This document shows positions 15,837-18,384 of a stretch of 18,384 bases of DNA, piece after piece. Position 1 is the stretch's first letter; every line of letters begins with the position of its first letter. The position numbers and the translations under genes were made by a program. This stretch comes from CAYSYY01 sp964576115 [NCBI: uncultured Gemmatimonadota bacterium] (lineage in GTDB: Bacteria; Blakebacterota; Blakebacteria; Blakebacterales): NCBI GenBank assembly GCA_964576115.1, contig CAZNUA010000060.1:1-18384 (forward strand), in the 5' to 3' direction. The notes beneath the pieces were generated by a model that ran no database searches, was not told where the DNA came from, and was given only the letters and a program-made list of their open reading frames with translations.

Positions 15837-15888
15837 GGAGATTTTAGGGGTTGGAATCTCCATGAGAATCTCCATCAGATCCTGATGG
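15837..15888 (+). repeat. Repeat cluster: GGAGATT, two AATCTCC copies and a palindrome, upstream of the acyl-CoA synthetase
   Basis: GGAGATT at 15837-15843 is complementary to AATCTCC at 15855-15861 and again at 15867-15873. The two AATCTCC copies sit inside a direct repeat of GAATCTCCAT spaced 12 bases (15854-15863 and 15866-15875). The perfect palindrome CCATCAG-ATC-CTGATGG follows at 15872-15888. A further GGAGATTC is present in the ribosome-binding site at 16032-16039. The arrangement could be a protein-binding array or alternative RNA hairpins; the sequence alone does not decide. Confidence 0.5.
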
Positions 15889-16041
15889 CACGTATTCTGC
15901 GTCGATCTTCGAACACGAGGTAACGATCATATCGAAATCATCTGGTGTGGGGTTCGGGATTGCGGATAACCTGATCTGACCTGTTTCCACGTCCGATCCG
16001 GTCCCGAGAAGGGATGATCACGACGTAAAAGGGAGATTCAG

Positions 16042-17955
16042 ATGGCCGGGAAAACTCTTGTCGATCTGCTGGAGAGAAGCGCCGACACCTTCGCCGAGAA
16101 CATCTATCTCCTCGAAAAGACAGGTGATGAGTACGAAGGCACCACCTACCGGGAGACACGGGAGGCGGTGCACCGATTTGCGGCCGGGCTCCTGAGCCTG
16201 GGGCTGGCCAAGGGGGATCGGGTCGGTCTGATCTCCGAAGGGCGCAACCTATGGGTGATCGCCGAGATGGGTATCCTCTACTGCGGGGCGATCAACGTTC
16301 CCATCTCGGTCAAGATCAACGAACTCTCCGATCTGACCTTCCGTCTGGCCCACTCGGGGTGCCGGATGGTCGTGGTCTCGGGCGGCCAGGCCCACAAGGT
16401 CCGCACCATCCGCAACGACCTGCCCGACCTGGAACTCATCATCCATCTCGACGAGCAGGAAACCTGCGCCGAGGACGAGATCTTCGCCGGCGACCTGATG
16501 GCGCGCGGCGAGGCCTGGCTGGCCTCCAACGCCGACGAATTCGAGCGGATCTACACCAGTGTGGAGGAAAACGACCCGGCCAACATCTGCTACACCTCCG
16601 GAACCACCGCCGATCCCAAGGGCATCATCCTGACCCACCGCAACTACACCGCCAATGTCGAGCAGGGAGCGACCGTGCTCAAGGTGACCCCCGACTGGTC
16701 CTCGCTGATCATCCTGCCCTGGGACCACAGCTTCGGCCATACCGTGGGGATCTACATCCTGATGCACTTCGGGGCCAGACTGGCCTCGATCCAGACCGGC
16801 AAAACCCCCATGGAAACACTCAAGAACATTCCCGAGAACATCAAGGAGGTCCGGCCAACCTTCCTGCTGAGTGTGCCCGCCCTGGCGGCCAATTTCCGCA
16901 AGAACATCGAGAAGGGGGTGCGCGCCTCCGGCCCCGTGGCCGAACGGCTCTTCTCGATGGCGATGAAAAACGCCTATGCGCTGAACGCCGAAGGCTTCAA
17001 CCGCGGCCGGGGGCTGCGCACACTGCGCTACCCCCTGCACTGGCTCTTCGACAAGCTTCTCTTTGCCAAGATCAGGACCCAGTTCGGGGGCCGGCTGCAG
17101 ATGCTCTTCGGCGGCGGGGCCCTGCTCGACATCGAGATGCAGCGATTCTTTTACGCCCTGGGGATGCCGATGTACCAGGGCTACGGTCTGACCGAATCGG
17201 CTCCGATCATCTCGTGCAACATGCCGCGCCGGCACAAGCTCGGCTCTTCCGGCCCTATTCTGGAAGGGGTCGAGTGCCGGATCTGCGATGAAGAGGGCAA
17301 CGAGGTGCCGACCGGCGAGAAGGGCGAGATCGTGGCCCGGGGCGAAAACATCATGGCCGGCTACTGGCGCAATGAGGAAGCCACCCGGCAGACCCTGCGC
17401 GACGGCTGGCTGCACACCGGCGACATCGGCTACTTCGATGAAGAGGGCTTCCTCTACGTCCTGGGCCGCGAGAAGAGCCTGCTGATCGCCAACGACGGCG
17501 AGAAATACAGCCCCGAAGGCATCGAAGAGGCCTTCTGTTCGGGTTCCGAGTACATCGACCAGGTCATGCTGCACAACAGCCAGGATCCCTACACCGTGGC
17601 CCTGATCGTGCCGGCCTGCGAGCGGCTCGGGGCCTGGCTGAAGGCTGAAGGTCACTCGCCTTCATCTGACCAGGGACAGCAGGCGGCGATCGATCTGATC
17701 CGGGACGAGATCGATGCTTACCGTGAGGGGGGCGAGCACGCCGGTATCTTTCCGCCGCAGTGGCTTCCCGCTACCTTCGCGCTGCTCGACGAGCCCTTCA
17801 CCGAAGAGAATGGTCTGCTGAACTCGACCATGAAGATGGTGCGCGGCAAGGTCAACGAGTATCATGGCGACCGGCTCGCTGAGCTGTACACCACTGCGGG
17901 CAAGGACATACACAACGAGCGCAACCGGGCCGTTGTCGCCGGCCTGGGTGTTTGA
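16042..17955 (+). CDS. Long-chain acyl-CoA synthetase, AMP-forming (FadD15/FAA1-like)
   Basis: This enzyme activates a fatty acid to acyl-AMP and then to acyl-CoA in the cytoplasm. The 637-residue protein contains the ANL-superfamily motifs in order: the phosphate-binding YTSGTTADPKG (184-194), LPWDHSFGHTVG, GYGLTESAP (380-388), GWLHTGDIGYFDEEGFLYVLGREK (about 455-478), and a C-terminal lysine in NSTMKMVRGKV (K598) at the position of the adenylation lysine. The length and the insertion before GYGLTE fit the FAA1/FadD15 long-chain group rather than short-chain synthetases. The ATG follows AAAGGGAGATTCAG, a strong ribosome site six bases away. It is followed 15 bp later by the zinc-ribbon protein and is probably co-transcribed with it. 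Its long upstream region contains repeats complementary to the ribosome site, which may mean post-transcriptional control. Preferred chain length is not determinable. Confidence 0.93.
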   Translation: MAGKTLVDLLERSADTFAENIYLLEKTGDEYEGTTYRETREAVHRFAAGLLSLGLAKGDRVGLISEGRNLWVIAEMGILYCGAINVPISVKINELSDLTFRLAHSGCRMVVVSGGQAHKVRTIRNDLPDLELIIHLDEQETCAEDEIFAGDLMARGEAWLASNADEFERIYTSVEENDPANICYTSGTTADPKGIILTHRNYTANVEQGATVLKVTPDWSSLIILPWDHSFGHTVGIYILMHFGARLASIQTGKTPMETLKNIPENIKEVRPTFLLSVPALAANFRKNIEKGVRASGPVAERLFSMAMKNAYALNAEGFNRGRGLRTLRYPLHWLFDKLLFAKIRTQFGGRLQMLFGGGALLDIEMQRFFYALGMPMYQGYGLTESAPIISCNMPRRHKLGSSGPILEGVECRICDEEGNEVPTGEKGEIVARGENIMAGYWRNEEATRQTLRDGWLHTGDIGYFDEEGFLYVLGREKSLLIANDGEKYSPEGIEEAFCSGSEYIDQVMLHNSQDPYTVALIVPACERLGAWLKAEGHSPSSDQGQQAAIDLIRDEIDAYREGGEHAGIFPPQWLPATFALLDEPFTEENGLLNSTMKMVRGKVNEYHGDRLAELYTTAGKDIHNERNRAVVAGLGV

Positions 17956-17970
17956 CGGAAAGGTAAAGAT

Positions 17971-18369
17971 GTGATTTGCCCCGAGTGCGGCACCGAATAC
18001 CGGGAAGGCTTCACGGTCTGCATCGACTGCCAGGTACCGCTCGTGACCGACGAGGAGTACGCCCGCCTCAAGGGAGCCCGCGACGCCGAACGGGAACGCA
18101 ACCGCACCATGAAGATGGTCAGCGTCTACAAGGCCCAGGGTTCGATGGAGGCCGACCTGATCCGCTCCATGCTCACCGCCCGCGGCATCGAGAGCTTCAC
18201 CGCCGGCTGGGCCGCATCAAGCGTGCATCCCTTCACCATGGACGGCATGGGCGAGATCCGGATCATGGTGCGCGAAGACGATTCGGAAGAGGCCCGCCGC
18301 CTGATCGCCGAGGACGAGACCGCCGAGAACGCTCGTCTGATCGAAGAAGATGGCCCGGGCGAGCCGTAA
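17971..18369 (+). CDS. Zinc-ribbon plus DUF2007 (putative signal-transducing) protein
   Basis: The 132-residue protein starts at GTG (17971), with AAGG seven bases upstream and 15 bases after the acyl-CoA synthetase stop. Residues 1-24 form a zinc ribbon with C3, C6, C17 and C20 (CPECG and CIDC). After a charged linker, residues about 48-115 (MVSVYKAQGSMEADLIRSML to IRIMVREDDSEEARRLI) match DUF2007, a small alpha-beta domain named a putative prokaryotic signal-transducing protein, whose molecular role is not established. The tail is acidic (ETAENARLIEEDGPGEP). There is no signal peptide, so it is cytoplasmic. Its tight spacing with the synthetase suggests co-transcription but not necessarily a shared function. 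Confidence 0.88.
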   Translation: MICPECGTEYREGFTVCIDCQVPLVTDEEYARLKGARDAERERNRTMKMVSVYKAQGSMEADLIRSMLTARGIESFTAGWAASSVHPFTMDGMGEIRIMVREDDSEEARRLIAEDETAENARLIEEDGPGEP

Positions 18370-18384
18370 GGGACCGGAACATGA
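18370..18384 (+). promoter_or_regulatory. Probable ribosome site and ATG of the next gene
   Basis: AGGGA (18369-18373) is followed eight bases later by ATG at 18381-18383, the last bases of the window. This fits a further co-directional gene continuing the acyl-CoA synthetase/DUF2007 operon, but only its start codon is present, so the product cannot be named. Confidence 0.4.

Larger units (their letters stand above)
15632..16041. other. Divergent intergenic region between phosphoesterase and acyl-CoA synthetase
   Basis: This 410 bp region is AT-richer than the genes around it, particularly 15740-15850, and no coding frame in it has a plausible start and composition. It holds a candidate promoter for the leftward phosphoesterase (15724-15744), a 10-base direct repeat TCTTCGAACA (15784-15793 and 15906-15915), and a cluster of AATCTCC/GGAGATT elements plus a 17-bp palindrome between 15837 and 15888. 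TTGACC at 15762-15767 resembles a rightward -35, but no matching -10 follows at 16-18 bases. The rightward promoter is therefore unresolved. Confidence 0.6.

Overview
The window is a GC-rich stretch of a Gram-negative-type (diderm) bacterial chromosome. It encodes an RND/adaptor/TolC tripartite pump, several lipoprotein or Sec/Tat-type signal sequences, and exported hydrolases. An anaerobic-type (radical SAM) sulfatase maturase suggests a lineage able to live without oxygen. The mix of a six-bladed beta-propeller lipoprotein, M14 peptidases carrying DxDxDG calcium-type loops, a formylglycine sulfatase with a radical SAM partner, and a zinc-ribbon/DUF2007 protein fits poorly studied environmental phyla such as the FCB group, Gemmatimonadota-like or Acidobacteriota-like lineages. 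That placement is an inference and no phylum is asserted. No phage, IS, CRISPR, tRNA or rRNA is visible, and the window looks like ordinary chromosome.

Layout. From 1 to 15631 every gene is on the minus strand. Bases 6944 to 1 (transcribed leftward) form a heavy-metal-type efflux operon: a TolC-family outer-membrane protein, overlapping by ATGA with a lipoprotein membrane-fusion adaptor, then a CusA/CzcA-like RND pump, then a beta-propeller lipoprotein that runs off the window at base 1. Bases 10173 to 7124 form a sulfatase unit: a radical SAM anaerobic sulfatase maturase starting at TTG, a 30-residue single-membrane-span micro-ORF, a leader rich in inverted repeats, and a Cys-type sulfatase with a twin-arginine, lipobox-like signal. 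A strong hairpin at 10274-10304 separates this from the next unit. Bases 14543 to 10351 hold two paralogous secreted M14 zinc carboxypeptidases 17 bp apart, and upstream of them (15631 to 14690) lies an exported PPP-type metallophosphoesterase.

Bases 15632-16041 are a 410 bp divergent intergenic region, AT-richer than its surroundings and dense in short inverted and direct repeats. To its right, on the plus strand, are a long-chain acyl-CoA synthetase (AMP-forming) and a zinc-ribbon/DUF2007 protein. A probable start codon of a further gene sits at the very end.

Together the left 15 kb is devoted to the cell envelope: efflux, desulfation of sulfated substrates, peptide hydrolysis and phosphoester hydrolysis. 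The right end is lipid activation. The points most worth a second look are: (i) the maturase / micro-ORF / structured leader / sulfatase arrangement; (ii) the repeat set in front of the acyl-CoA synthetase, in which two AATCTCC copies are complementary both to a nearby GGAGATT and to the Shine-Dalgarno itself; (iii) the pump's lack of the CusA methionine triad together with a CxxC between its two halves; and (iv) the calcium-type and low-complexity insertions inside the M14 catalytic domains. No wholly new multi-gene system is evident.
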